Of a DNA stretch of 64,000 nucleotides, positions 33,001 to 45,284 are shown piece by piece. Position 1 is the first letter of the stretch. Each line of letters begins with the position of its first letter. The position numbers were made by a program, and so were the translations under genes. Origin of the DNA: Physcomitrium patens (lineage: Eukaryota; Streptophyta; Bryopsida; Funariales; Funariaceae); NCBI RefSeq assembly GCF_000002425.4, contig NC_037262.1, positions 7,559,943-7,623,942 on the forward strand, written 5' to 3'. Under the pieces are notes generated by a model, which was not told where the DNA came from, did no database searches, and saw only the letters and a list, made by a program, of their open reading frames with translations.

Positions 33001-33985
33001 ATTTAGATAGTATTAATCGGTTGCCATTAATAGTTCTAACTTGGAGGATTAGATTTGATATTTATTGAACTTTAAACTATTAATTTTTGACTTGGACTTT
33101 AAAGACCTTAGCTGCAACTTCTTTGGCGAGCTTGGAAGTAAAGAAGAAATCTTTTTGGCAAGTTAAAAAGAGGTATTCAAATAGAAGAGCTTCTTGGCAT
33201 GAATTTAGATAGAAAAAATACATGAATTGGAGCTTGGATGAGAGAGTTATGCTTGTTTAAACTTAGGCTATTAATTTAATACCTACTATCACTTTTCCAT
33301 GCATAATAGGAGTTTTAAGATACTAGCAAGAGATCGTGGAATTGGATTAGAAACTAGACATTAAATTAAATATTTTATATTTGAGTCTAGAATGAGTGAG
33401 ATATGGCTGGTTAAAACTAGCAAACTAAAACTAGGATTTTAAAGAATTTAGAGAAATAGAAGGTTTTGGTTTTAAGCTTGAACTTGAGCTTTAAGACGAA
33501 TTTAAAGCTTATTTTTTGTGTACATGTCACTTATGATATAAAAAGCCTATTTCTAAAATCTCATATCAATTAAAATTCTAATTTGGAAAAAATAATAAAA
33601 TTTATTCTTAGGTGTTTAGGATTTTGACTTTCAAAGGTACTTGCTACGGTTTTGGTGATATTAGATGATTGGTAATAAATTTGTAGCACTAAATTTGTGT
33701 AATGATGTTCAAAGATGTAAGTTTTGTACTTCCAAATTTTGAGCTTATTTGAATAGCTGGATCTTGGAATATGAATTTTCAAGTTTCCCATTTGGTTTTG
33801 ACTTTCAAAAGTACCTTCTAAGATTTTGGTGATATGAGACAATTGGTAAAAAAATTGCAATTAAGAATTTGTGTGATAATGATCAAAGATATAAATTTTG
33901 TGTTCCAAAATTTTAAGCTTATTTGAATGGTTAGATCTTGAATTATGAATTTTTAAGCTTCAAGTTTGTTGATTTATTATAAACA
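33001..33985 (+). repeat. Family C-like LTR body fragment with an internal 174-bp tandem duplication
   Basis: Shares the ATACCTACTATCACTTTTC...GCATAATAGG block and a TTTTGGTGATAT...AATTTGTG block with the other family C copies. The segment beginning TTTTGACTTTCAAAGGTAC at 33622 is repeated from 33796 (about 174 bp per unit, with transitions and small indels). No coding sequence. Confidence 0.5.
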
Positions 33986-34062
33986 TAGTTTTATAAATAC
34001 TCAAAGAGAAATTTAAGAAGGTTTTGTACATATTGGACCCAACTTGAATGCAAAGAACATCA

Positions 34063-34138
34063 TTATTTTCAACATCCGATTATACTAGCAATTGATATAA
34101 TTACTAGAATTTCTAGTATAATCGGATGTTGACAATAA
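34063..34138. repeat. Inverted repeat with 25-bp arms in family B integrase DNA
   Basis: Arms at 34063-34087 and 34114-34138 are reverse complements with one mismatch; the inner 17 bases (AACATCCGATTATACTA and its complement) are perfect. The motif GATTATACTAGCAATTC, part of the left arm and following bases, recurs in direct orientation just after the right arm. The spacer is 26 bases. Confidence 0.85.
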
Positions 34139-34806
34139 TGATTATACTAGCAATTCTTTATTATTCCATTGAAATTAAGAATCCAATAATAAAAGAGTTT
34201 ATACAACAACTTACAATGGCCTTGCCGGAGGTATGGCACCACTTCTTTACTACACAAAATCAATAAAAGTAGTATGTGGATAACTATTGGCATCATAAGA
34301 CCTTTCAAAAAGGTGATGAAGTATTACTTTGTAACACCAACTTTTTACTTGCTATAGCAATCCAAATTCATAAGTTGGTACTTCAATAGCTTAGACCTTT
34401 TCACATTTTTGTAGTAGTTTCTGACGTTGCATATTGCCTCAAGCTTCTACCATATATTTGGATCCATCCAATCTTCCATGTTTTACAATTCGAATTTTAT
34501 ACTAACCTAAAGCACTTTCTAAACTGACACCAACTACCACCACTACCACCACTATTATCACTAATTGTGATTGAAGACCAACAAGGGTATAAAGTGGACA
34601 ATATTTTAAAACATTGATACCTTCATTGTGGCAATCGTCATCCATAATTTTTGTACAAAGTCATCTAAAAAGGTTATCCAATCTATAATGTAATGTAAGA
34701 ACCTGTACAAAACCTCATCCATTATCAAGAAATAATTTTGAAATAGCATAAAAAGTAAAACAATGATGTTTTGCATTAGTAGAAGAAGATTAATTTTGAT
34801 GATAAA
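34139..34806 (+). pseudogene. Family B integrase C-terminus and chromodomain remnant (plus strand)
   Basis: Frames with stops read QKGDEVLLCNTNFLLA, IHKLVLQ, LRPFHIFVVVSDVAYCLKLL and IWIHPIFHVLQFEF, the GPY/F region and integrase tail, followed by a degraded chromodomain stretch. It aligns with the minus-strand copy at about 37090-36500. A purine-rich stretch (AGTAGAAGAAGATTAAT) near 34780 precedes the LTR as polypurine tract. Confidence 0.7.
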
Positions 34807-35268
34807 TGGTAAGATATTTGTATTATTAGTGCATAGAGATAGGTACTTTGAGCCATATTTAAAAAAATTCTAGAAGTTTGTAGAATTAGGATTAGGTTGG
34901 TGGTCTATATAGGATCTACCATAGAACATTCTAGAAAGAGCTTAGAGCGGTTATTTAAGTAAGATCCACCATTTGGAACATTCTAGAAACTTTGAAGATG
35001 ATTAGACAAAATATAAATAGCACTGACTAGAGCCATTTGGATATTTGGTCAAGTATAGCTTTGGTCCCTTTTTCTTAATAAAATTTGGTGTTGCATTATT
35101 TTGTTCATTTTTTTTCAACATCCTTTTGTTTTGTTCGCTCTTCCATATTCTATTCTATTTAATCTATTCAATTTTGTTTTGGTCTATACTATTTTATATT
35201 ATGGAGAGATATATATTTCTTTGGATTGGAAGGATCTTAGATCTTAGAAATAATCTAGTCCTATTTGA
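34807..35268 (+). repeat. Family B 3' LTR (plus-strand copy, about 462 bp)
   Basis: Starts TGGTAAGATATTTGTATTAT and ends CTAGTCCTATTTGA, equivalent to TGTAATAG... and ...TAGTCCTGTTTCA of the minus copy. Shared blocks include GGTGGTCTATATAGGATC, AACATTCTAGAAA and AATATAAATAGCACTGAC...GCCATTTGGATATTTGGTC. It ends inside family A reverse transcriptase sequence that resumes at 35269. Confidence 0.75.
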
Positions 35269-35933
35269 TTGAGACTATCATAGAATAAAAGATTCAAAAA
35301 TAATTAGAAATATATAATATTTTTTTAAAATTTATTAATTATTATGAAATATTTATTAAGAAATTATTTCAAATTATAGCTTCATTTATATATTTAATTT
35401 GTAAAGACAAACTTAAGTGGAATAAAGAAGTTAAAGCATTATTTAAAGCTTTGAAGATAATATTTATTATTGTAATAATCTTGTATTATATTAATTTTTT
35501 TAGATAATTTTTATTAAATCATATACATTGAACTTTATCTTAGATGTTATATTATTACAAATAGGAATAGATGAAAAATTCTATTTAGTAGTTTTTTATT
35601 CTAAGAAATTTTTAGCAATGAAAATCAAGTATAAAATCTATAGTAAATAATTTTTAGCAATCATGGATTTATATCAAAAATGGCATTATTATTTAGAAGC
35701 GACTTCTAATCTTATTATTATATATATAAATTATAAGAACCTCAAGTATTTTATGTCAAGATGTGATTCAAATTGTCACCAAGCTTGTTGGAACATGTTA
35801 TTATCAAGATTTGACTTCAAGATTACTTACCAATTAGAAAAATAATAAGATTTGTTAAACACCTTTTTAAAATATTTATATCTTACACCAAAATAATGAG
35901 ACTAAATTTTTGATCAACAAAGAATGGTCTCCT
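35269..35933 (+). pseudogene. Family A RT end and RNase H remnant (copy 3)
   Basis: Aligns base by base with 24293-24960 of copy 2. Recognisable stretches are AFKALKII-like, LDVILLQIGIDEKFYLVVFYSKKFLA and LLSRFDFKITYQ. Stops are frequent. The last five bases, CTCCT (35929-35933), form the target duplication. Confidence 0.75.
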
Positions 35934-36479
35934 TGAAACAGGACTAAATTCTCTCTAAGATCCTTCCAATCTATAACAACCTAAATTCCATTACAACTTA
36001 AGATAGAAAAAATCAGAAAAAAATTAAACAAAACTAAACAAAATAGAATAATAAAAGGCAAAATAAAATAAAATAAAGAAGAATAGAATAGAATAAAAAA
36101 ATTCAAGCCAAATTTAATTGAGAAAAAAAGAATTGAAGTCATATCTGACTAAATATCTAAATGGCCTCAGCCAATCCTATTTATATTTTTTTCAACCATC
36201 TTGGAATTTTTTAAAATATTTCTAATAATGGATTCTATTAAAATAATTACCTCTTTTAGAAGGTTTTAAAATTGAATCCTACTAAGATAATTGTCTTTTT
36301 AAAAATATTTTAAAAATAGATCTCATTTAAATAATTATTGTAAACCTTTTTAGAATATTCTATGGTGAGTCCCACATGGACCACCAATATAGCTCCAATT
36401 CTAGAAACTTCTAAAAAATTCCAAAAAACCACTCAAACTATTTATCTTTATGCGTCAATAATATAAATACTCTATTACA
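35934..36479 (-). repeat. Family B 3' LTR of the minus copy (546 bp)
   Basis: Minus strand: TGTAATAGAGTATTTATATT ... TTAGTCCTGTTTCA. Outside the TTTCA end is AGGAG, the minus-strand form of the CTCCT duplication. On the inner side a purine-rich stretch (AATAGAAGGAGATTAAT) is the polypurine tract. Confidence 0.8.
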
Positions 36480-39074
36480 ATTAATCTCCTTCTATTAATG
36501 TAAAACATCTTCATTTTACTCTTAATGGTATTTCCAAATTATTTCTTGACAATAGATGAGATTTTCTACTAGTTTCTATGTTGTATTATGGACAAGATAA
36601 TCTTTCTAAAAGACTTTGTACTGAAGTTGCAAATGTCCATTGCTATGGTAAAGGTAGCATGTTTCAAAATACTATCTACTATATATTTTTATTGAACATC
36701 AATCACAACCAATGGTAGTAGTGGTTGATATCCATCCAAGAAGCTTCTTAGTTTATTATGCAATTTGTTAAATTACAAAACATAAAAGATTGGATGGACT
36801 CAAATATGTGGCAAAAATCTAAGGCAATATACAATATTACAAATCATTATAAAAATGTGAAAAGATTTAAGCTATCAAGATATTAGTTCATGGACTTAAA
36901 TTGATGTAGCAAGTGGAAAGTTGATATTGGAAAATAATATATAATCACCCTTATAGAAGGTCGTTTGTTACTGGTGATTATTTACATACTACTTTTGTCA
37001 ATTTTGTGTAGTAAAGAGGTAGTGTCATCCCTCTTGCAAGACTGTTATAAGCCATTGTAAAAACTTCTCTGTTATTAAATTATTAGTGTTAATGGAACAA
37101 TAAAGAATTGTTGGCATAATCAAATGTTGATTGGTATTAAAGAAGAATGGTGAATGATTGATACTTGCTTGAATACTATCATTGTAAGCAAACTTCAAGG
37201 ACCTTAAATATTCATCATAGCCATTAAAATGAACCACTATAAATGCTTGTATTATATCCTCCAAGATCTAATTTGCATGCTCTGTTTGTCCATTTATTTG
37301 ACAATGGAAAGCCATGGATATAGTAAATCATGTTTCCAATAGCTTAAACAAAGCTTGCCAAAAATTTCCCGTGAAATACGGATTTCAATGTGAAACAATG
37401 ATACGAGGTAATCTATGGTGACAAAAGATAGTATTCATGAAGATACATGTAAGTATTAGAATATCAATATTGGTGTATATCATAGCCAAGTAAAGTTGTT
37501 TTAAGAGTCAATTTACAAAGATAGCAACTCCAATATAATTGTGAGATATTTCAACAAATATGTAATGAGATCCATAGTTACTTGTTCCCATCATATCATT
37601 GATAGTAGAATTGATTGCAATAGTGTAAAAGATATTGCATTATGTGCTTTATTACGTTGACATGACTTGTAGGAATACACAAAAGTTTAAACATTATGAT
37701 CCAAACCTACTCAAAACTATGTCCTTAAGATCCATTCTAAAGTCTTCTCATGCCTTAGATGTCCAAATATTAGAATGTTGTATCCTTCTTGAAATATGCA
37801 TGTCTGAAATATAGCATCATTGAATACATAAATCTACTTCTTAAAACAAAGCAAGTTGCCATTGATATAATAATTTTGATATTAGACATCATCTATTTTT
37901 AATTGATTGATAACTATTTTGAAATAAGTATCTTAATGCGTAGCTTCTTTTCATTTTGCTCTTCTTGTCAAGTTTGAAATAATACTACTAATGGTGGTAA
38001 CTTTTACATTGTCCTTCAATTTAGACTTCAAATTTGGTCTCCTCAATAAGGTCTCTAACATGGTGTGTTGACGCCCTTGTTTGCACTTAAGCTGAATATC
38101 AAAGAACTCCAAATGTACTTTCCAATGATAATATCATACTTTCATATTTTTTAGATATAAATTATGTAGTAGGGATCAATGGTGAGTCTAAATAAATATT
38201 AGTTTCTTCAATAATAGTATCACTATACCTTTGTGGTATATACAATTCTTAATTGCTATTAATTACATATAGAGTAATTGCACTTTGCCTTTTTGAACTT
38301 ACATGATTCATTTGCCACAGATTGAAGGTCCCTACTAAAGTCTTGTTGAAGGACCATGCTAATAGCAAAATTGGAAGCATTAATGTTAAGTCTACAGAGA
38401 AGGTTGGGTTCATATTGTTGCAATATTGAAGCAATTATGAATACTTCCTTCAATTTATTAAAGATACTTTGTTATTCTAGTTTCTATTCAAATGGAGCAC
38501 TCTTCTTCAATAAGCTTATAAATAAGACAGTAATGTTTGCAAATTGCTAAACAAAATGACTATAACAACTAGTAACACCTAAGATTGAACAGACTTCAAA
38601 AGCATCTTTAGAAGTTGGCCAATCTTCCATTGCTTTTACCTTATTTAATTCCATTTTTACGTCTTTTGAAGATATTATATGTTCTAAAAAGGTGATGTCT
38701 AATTTTTAAAGTTCATACTTTAATTACTTATAATAGAAGCAACTATCTTGTAGCTAATACAACACTTCTTGTAAATGTTGCTCATACTCTATAGAGATTT
38801 TATTACAGACTAAGATATCATCAATGAAAATAATTACGTACTTATCCAAAAGATCTCAAAATAATTTATTCATATATTTCATAAAGGAGGCTAGAGCATT
38901 GGTGAGGCCAAAAGATAAAACAAGCCATTCAAAATGTCCATAATGCATATAGAATGTCATCTTTTCTATATCCTCTTTTGTAATAGATATCTATTAATAG
39001 CCATTTTAAAGATCCAATTTCGTAAAGATGGTTGAATCTTGAAGTTGATTAAGAAAATCATCCAACCATTATCG
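36480..39074 (-). pseudogene. Family B pol, RT second half to integrase tail
   Basis: Minus-strand stretches: FLNQLQDSTIFTKLDL, YALWTF-like and FIDDILVC (catalytic DD retained, near 38803-38850), KVKAMEDWPTSK, then the RNase H start KEVFIIASILQQYEPN...NASNFAIS at 38453. An open 79-codon integrase stretch at 37264-37025 reads EYLRSLKFAYNDSIQASINHSPFFFNTNQHL. The RT pattern is of the plant chromovirus kind and distinct from family A. The tail near 36980-36720 is degraded. Confidence 0.75.
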
Positions 39075-40746
39075 TGTTGTAACACGACTATATGGTGAAA
39101 GATGATAATATGGGTCTTATTATAGAAGAGCCAAGTTAAAAGAAAAGATAGAAAAATATGGATAAAAGATAGGAAGGTAGTAAAACTTTTAGTATTAATG
39201 CTGCCCTTTTAGAAAAAATAGCTTCTACTTACTTTTTAGGGCCAAAAATAAGGCAAAAATATGTAGATTAGAAAAATAAAGGATATAGGCATATTTAGGG
39301 AGGAGTTAGGAGTGCAAATTAGTAAAAATTACCTCAAGAAGACGAAAGTTGATACCCGGAGAGGGCCGGTTATGAACCAGGGTCGAAATCAGACCCTGAA
39401 GCACAAAACTGAGTCTCGACGACAACTCCGGAACTCTTAGGCAGATCGGAGAGTAGGGTTTGATAGAATATTGAATAGGGTTTCTATAGGTGTTGATTTT
39501 GGGTGATTTGGATTTGTATTGGCTTTGTAATAGCTTTGCAAAGTCAAGGTTTGTTTCAGATGACTTGGATTTTATGAAATAAAATAGGGTTTATTTTTTG
39601 GGTGATTTCAAGAGTTTTGTAATAGATCTATGAGTGAAATTTTGTGGGTTTATGGTTTTAGTTGTTTTTAATATGTATTGTGAATTTGAGCTCGATCTAA
39701 TGGTTAAATTGAGGAATATTGAGGTTTAAGTGGATCAAGGTCTCAGAAAGTAGAATTTTAGGTCTAGTAGGGGTTTTTAGATTTCGTGCAATCTACTAGT
39801 TGGATTAGAGTAAAACTTATGTGAGATGATATTAGACTTGTTTTTCTATGTGTATTAGAATTTTGAGATCAATTGAACGGTGTAAAGGAGAGATATTGAC
39901 TCTGGAAGATTGGCATTAAGATTGGAGAAGGAGGCCGGCCAATACCCGAGCACATTTTTGCAATAATCGTCAATTTGGTAACTCCAATCCTTTTCAATTT
40001 TTTTGTGCTTATTTTGAATTTATTTTTTAAGAATTTTACAAAATTTTAGTTAAGATCAACGGTTTATTCATTAGTTATTGAGGTTTAAATCTGTTGTAGG
40101 AATTACTAGGGTTTGGTTTAGGGTTTGGTTAGGATTTGGTTTAGGATTTGGTTTAAGGTTTGATTAGGGTTTGGATTAGGATTTTATTTAGGGTTTAGGA
40201 TTTAGGATTTAGATTAGGGTTTGGTTAGGGTTTAGTTTAGGATTTAGGATTTGGATTAGGGTTTGATTTAGGATTTAAGATTTGATTAGGATTTAGTTTA
40301 GGATTTAGGGTTTGGATTAGGGTTTGGTTAGGGTTTATTTAGGATTTAGGATTTGGTTAGGATTTGGTTAGGATTTGGTTTAGAGTTTAATTAGGGTTTT
40401 ATTTAGAATTTAGGATTTTATTAGGATTTAAGATTCAATTAGTTTTGGCCTAAAGTTTTAATGAAATTCAATAGGATTTTAACTAGAATTAAATTAAGAT
40501 TGAATTGAGATATATTTGAGTGATATTTGTGATCCTTCTAATATTTCTTTAAGAATTCTTATTGTTTGTTTGAAATTTCTTTGAGGTTTTTTTGAATTTG
40601 ATTAAGCTTGTTTAGCATTATTATGGTCTAATTAGAGCATTGTTAGTATTCTATTAGAATTAGGATTTTATTATTGCAATTTCCATTCTTCCTTCCACAG
40701 CCAGGTGCCCGGAGCATTCTCAAGCAAGACTTCACGTATTACGACA
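39075..40746 (+). repeat. Family C solo LTR inserted in family B RT (about 1.67 kb)
   Basis: Starts TGTTGTAACACGACTATATG and ends CACGTATTACGACA; family B RT reads on outside both ends (RNTYPLL-type residues to the right, IDDFLNQL-type to the left on the minus strand). It is clearly less decayed than its host, with GC-rich patches (GAGAGGGCCGGTTATG near 39360, GGAGGCCGGCC near 39930), so it inserted later. The 3' part carries a telomere-like array. No coding capacity was seen, as expected for a solo LTR. Confidence 0.75.
40107..40440 (+). repeat. Degenerate telomere-like array inside the family C LTR
   Basis: About 330 bp made of interleaved GGTTTAGGG, GGTTAGG, GGATTTAGG and GGATTTGG units. 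The plant telomere unit TTTAGGG occurs several times exactly. A decayed equivalent lies at 27140-27300 in another family C copy, so the array belongs to the element and is not a chromosome end. Confidence 0.8.
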
Positions 40747-42755
40747 GTGTAAAAGTGGATATGTATTCTTAACAATCTACTTATAAAAGTGTCAATAATC
40801 AATGTAATACTAAAGTCTATTATCTTTTTTGGATGCAAAAAATACAAGTGCTCTCCATGGCAACATGCTTTTTTAAATGAAGCCCTTCTCTAAAAATTTA
40901 TCTATTGTCTTTTAGAATTCTTCAAGTTCTTTTGGTGTTAGGTCATAAATTAGTCAACTTGTTAGTTTGGCTCCTTACAATAATTCTATTTGAAACAAGA
41001 CACCTCAATCAAGTGGCATACTATTAAATAAGTCAATTAGAAAGACATCTTAATATTCTCGTATGAATTATTCTATCCATTCTATTCTTTCAGTTGTCTT
41101 TTCAGCCACTAAAGGAAGATTTAAAACCATCACATATATTAGTTGCTTATGTTATATTTGTTTCTTCATAGAGGTCATCTTTATAAGTAAGGCTTTAGTC
41201 ATAGATTATTTTGCTACTTCATTTGATGTAGAATCATGAAAAGTCATCTTGCGTCTATTGTCTTTGAAAAAGATTATCCTTGCTAGCTAATCGACTTGCT
41301 TATTTTTCACCTCTTATAATGACATACTAAAGATAACATCTTATTTGAGCTTTGTTATCTTGAATTTTTCCCTCAAGACATAAGTGTCACTTAACCTCAA
41401 GGTTTCTTCCTCACATGTTTCATTCAATACATTCTATTAGTCATCTATTAGGTATATATTTTATTCTTTGATCACTAGTTTTAATTCTAAGTTGATCGAC
41501 AATTATAATCAAGATGTAATTTTTTGTAGAGCTATAATCTACAAATACTTGATATGAATATCTTCTTAATTAATTTATTTAATACACCAATTTGTCTTTC
41601 TGGTAGTTATCTAAGGCTATGCCATTTGTCTTTGAAAGACAATATATTTCCCTAATATTGGCCCTAGGTGCCTTTACTAAAGAGCCTTATTTTCTTGCTC
41701 TACTTCTTTATTGACTTAATGAACCTTACAATCGTAAATCTACCTTAATTTATTAGTATCTAAATTTTGACATTTTGAATAATCTCCAATCTAATGGCTT
41801 GGCTTTCAAGATACACAATCTCTTCTATGCCAATATTTGTCATCTCTAAAGTGTCCATGGTCCTTGCAAAGCATTAATCTCTATTAGCATTGATTGTTAT
41901 ATTATAATATTGAATAGTGGCATGGAACTTTGTAGCATATGTTATGCTCTATAATTTCTAAAACCTATAGTATTGATCCTCTTTGTAATCTTAACTACCT
42001 CCTCAAATGTTTGTAGATCTATTAATTCTATCTCTCACTAAATTACAAGTTTCAACTTCCATACAAATCAATCTATTATATTTGCCTTTGAAATATTATC
42101 AATTTAGAGACATAAAGACTTGAATTACAAGATATAAACTTTTATTGATCTTGATTGTGTAAAGTTGACCAACTAATCGAGTGCTAAATTTTTGACATTG
42201 ATAGGCAAACATTGTCTCTTAAGATCAATCTCAAATTCCTTCTAATTACAAATTCTACCTTAAACTCCATAGTTTTGAGCTCAATATCACTACCAAATGG
42301 TTGCCACACTTCTCAAATAATTAGATATATACATAATTCCTTCAATGGTATTTGTCCTAAAAATTGGAAGTATTATTACATGCTAAAGAGCCATTGGCAT
42401 ACATCTTCTTGCCTTAAAGTTCTAGAATACGTATCAAATTTGCTTAGTTTTAATCTAGTAGTTCTCAACTTCTTTGTCCTAGACACTCCTATTTACTCTT
42501 ATAAAATAGTTATCTAATCTATGAGGTCTTATATCTGAGCATTCATTTGGAATGGCTTTGCCATATCTCCAATTTTGCAATTTCTTTACAAGACTCTACT
42601 ATCATAACACCTTCTTCTTTTCCAACTAACTTTTTAAAAGTAGCTTATAATAGCCTCAAAATAATATCTAGTGAGACCATAAGAATTGACCTCCAATTAA
42701 ACATTGGCTATCAACACACTACCAAAGAATAGACTAATACTTATTTTAATACTAA
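40747..42755 (-). pseudogene. Family B gag, protease and RT start
   Basis: Minus strand, right to left: gag near 42400-41850 aligning with 29692-29931; a zinc-knuckle area near 41800; FVDYSSTKNYIL near 41530, matching the retropepsin block of the plus copy; DVIFSMSL-like residues near 41330; the RT N-terminus near 40800. All are interrupted by stops. A primer site adjacent to the LTR could not be recognised. Confidence 0.6.
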
Positions 42756-43796
42756 TGAAAGAAGACTAATTCTCTCTAAGATCTAAAATCCTTTCAATTT
42801 ATAACATAAATTCCATCACAAGGTAGGATAGAATAGATCATAATAAAATTGAAAAAAAAAAAATTTAAAAATAGAACAATGAAAGATAAAATAAAGTAAA
42901 TGAGAATAGAATATAATAGAAGAAAAAAATACAAACTAAACTTAATTGAGAGAAAGAAATTAAAGCCATAATTAACCAAATATCCAAATGGCCTTAGTCA
43001 GTCTTACTTATATTTTATCCAACCATCTTAGAACTTTCTAGAATATCTCTATTAGTGAGGACTACCAAGATAAGTGCTCCTTCTAGAAGGTTTTAGAAGT
43101 AGATTCTACTTAGATAACTTTCTTAAGTCTTTTTAGAATATTCTATGATGGATTCTATATAAACCACTAATTATCATAGATATACATAGGTATTTTAATA
43201 AATACCTATATGATTAAGTAGAAATAAGTAAAAATAAATAAAAATAAATTAATTTCATAATATCTTCTAAAGAAGCTTCTTAAAAGCTTTATAGATGCTA
43301 CTTTGATTTTATATGTATTTATATTGATTGGTAGGTTAAAAACTTGATCAACAAGTTAATCATATATTCATAGCTTGTGGAACAAATTAACTATGTGGTG
43401 CGCATATCAAAAACTTATCTTACAAGTTAAGATATGTATCTTATAAAGTCAACATGTTTTGAAGGTCCTATAGGATATCACCATATAGCTCTTAGTTAAG
43501 AGTATATATAGAGGCAATAGTGAAGCCTTCTTTATTCTTACTAATAACTTTTTAATCTTTAGTCTTATTTCAAGACTTTCTAGTCTTTTTATTTTTAATA
43601 ATAGTCATTTTAGTTTAATAATATATAATCTTTGAGTGACTTTCTAGTTCCTTTCAATGATATAAGAATGTATTGAGGATTTTCTTTCTTCGAGATTCAT
43701 GTTCTTCATACCAACTAGGCCTCAATTCTAGAAACTTCTCAAAAAAAAATCCAACTACCTATTCCTATGCATAAACAATACAAATGCCCCATTATA
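42756..43796 (-). repeat. Family B 5' LTR of the minus copy, split by a family A solo LTR
   Basis: The left part 42756-43171 and right part 43711-43796 together align with the 35934-36479 LTR. Minus-strand ends are TATAATG (decayed TGTAATAG) and TTAGTCTTCTTTCA. The break falls at the CCAAT of the sequence ACCACCAATATAGCTCC seen intact near 36393. Confidence 0.78.
43172..43710 (+). repeat. Family A solo LTR inside the family B LTR
   Basis: Starts TATCATAGATATACATAGGT (decayed TGTCATAG...) and ends CTTCATA. Flanks are CTAAT (43167-43171) and CCAAC (43711-43715). Both derive by single transitions from the CCAAT present in the uninterrupted family B LTR, giving a 5-bp target duplication. The TTAAGAGTATATATAG box and TAGTGAAG...CTTTATTC arms are visible near 43495-43540. 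Confidence 0.78.
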
Positions 43797-43801
43797 CTCC
43801 T

Positions 43802-45284
43802 TAAAGCAAGAGAACTTTTATCTTTGAGTAATGAAATCAATATTGATTATTGATTTATCTTTGTTCAAGCAAGTTCAATTGAATATGTCTTTTGATCTTA
43901 TTTTTTATGATATTAAAAAGATTTTTTTCAAATCTCATGATATTTCTAAGTTTAATTTTATGAATAATCTATTCTATTTTTAAAATAATTTATATATTTC
44001 AAAAAAAGTATGATTATATATTCTTTAAGCTCATCAGGACATCCTAGTAATATGACATTTTTAATACAATAAGACTTTGGAGCTAATATCTAAAGATTTT
44101 TAGTGGCTTTAATTATGAAAGGCAATCAAAGTCTTTATACAATCATGTGACATTTGTTCAAAATCAAAAACTCCTTGTCATCAACTTTATAGACTTCTTT
44201 AGCTATTACTTATTTTAAAACAACCATAGTCTTTTGTTTCTATCGATTTTATGATAAATCTTTCAATATTAGGTACTTATGATTCTATATTTGTCATAGT
44301 AGATTATTTTATTAAGATGACATATTTTATATTATATATAAAATTTATTACAACTAAAAAAATAACTAATCTTTTTTTTGACAATAACTATTACTATTAT
44401 AGATTGTTCAAAGATATTATATCAAATAAAAAAATTCAATTTGTACTAAGATTTTGGAGAATTCTTTTTGAGATTCTAAAAGTAGACATAAAACTATCTT
44501 TGTCTTTCCATCCTCAAACTAATGGATAAATATAGTAGGTGTATTAAATTTTGGAATAGTATTTGAAGTGTACCATTAACTACTAATAAGATGATTAGAC
44601 AATTCTTTTGCCATTGGCAAAATTTGCTTATAAAAATACTATACATTTGCTTACTCAACAAATACCTTTCTTTGCTATTTATAATTATCATCTATAATTT
44701 AATATTTTTGACTTTTTAAAATTTCAAATATTATATCAAAGGTTTAAAAAATTATTTATTAAAATTTTATTTAATAATATAGATACAATTAATAAAAGCA
44801 CAAGAATGAAAAAAATTCAATGTGGATGCGTATTGTAGGGAACAACCTCAATTCCATGTTGGCAACAAGGTATGGTTAGTTTGTCACAATATCAAGATTA
44901 TTTGTCTCAACGACAAGTTGGATTATTATAGACTTAGATTATTTCTTATTGCTAAAAAGATTAATCAAGTTGTACATCAATTATATCTATCTAAGTCTAT
45001 GAAGATCCATCTTATGTTTTATGTGTCTCTCTTTGAATCATATAAAACAATAAATATCCCAAAAAAAAGATAAATATCATTTACTCCTATAGAAGGAAAT
45101 AATGATCAAGAGTTTGAGGTTGAAGAAGTCTTAAACTCAAGGTGGTACCAATTTAAGTTAAAATATCTTATTCACTAGGCAGATATGATATTGGTGAATG
45201 TACATATGAGCTTCTTAAGAATCTTACAAATTCAACAAAGAAGATTAATAATTTTCATTGACAACATCCATAAAAATCAAGATT
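43802..45284 (+). pseudogene. Family A integrase and chromodomain remnant (copy 3)
   Basis: Collinear with copy 2 from its 24965 onward. The open stretch 44251-44529 holds the integrase core: SIFVIVDYFIKMTYFI (first acidic residue), IISNKKIQFVLRFWRILFE (the second acidic position reads Asn) and SFHPQTNG. A second stretch at 44822-45073 carries the tail FHVGNKVWLV...KLDYYRLRLFLI...KSMKIHLMFYVSLFESY, followed by a degraded chromodomain (FEVEEVLNSRW). Inactive. Confidence 0.75.

Larger units (their letters stand above)
35934..43796 (-). mobile_element. Family B chromovirus, nearly full length, minus strand, decayed
   Basis: Two LTRs bound the element (35934-36479 and 42756-43796, the latter interrupted by a family A solo LTR). 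CTCCT occurs immediately outside both ends (35929-35933 and 43797-43801), a perfect 5-bp target duplication. On the minus strand the order from right to left is gag (about 42700-41700), protease (about 41500), RT (about 41000-38600, split by a family C LTR), RNase H (about 38450-38200), integrase (about 37700-36800), tail and LTR. Stops and frameshifts make it inactive. Confidence 0.85.

Noticed and set aside
40107..40440. True telomere or chromosome end
   Set aside because: The array is degenerate, internal to an LTR, and repeated in another copy of the same family.
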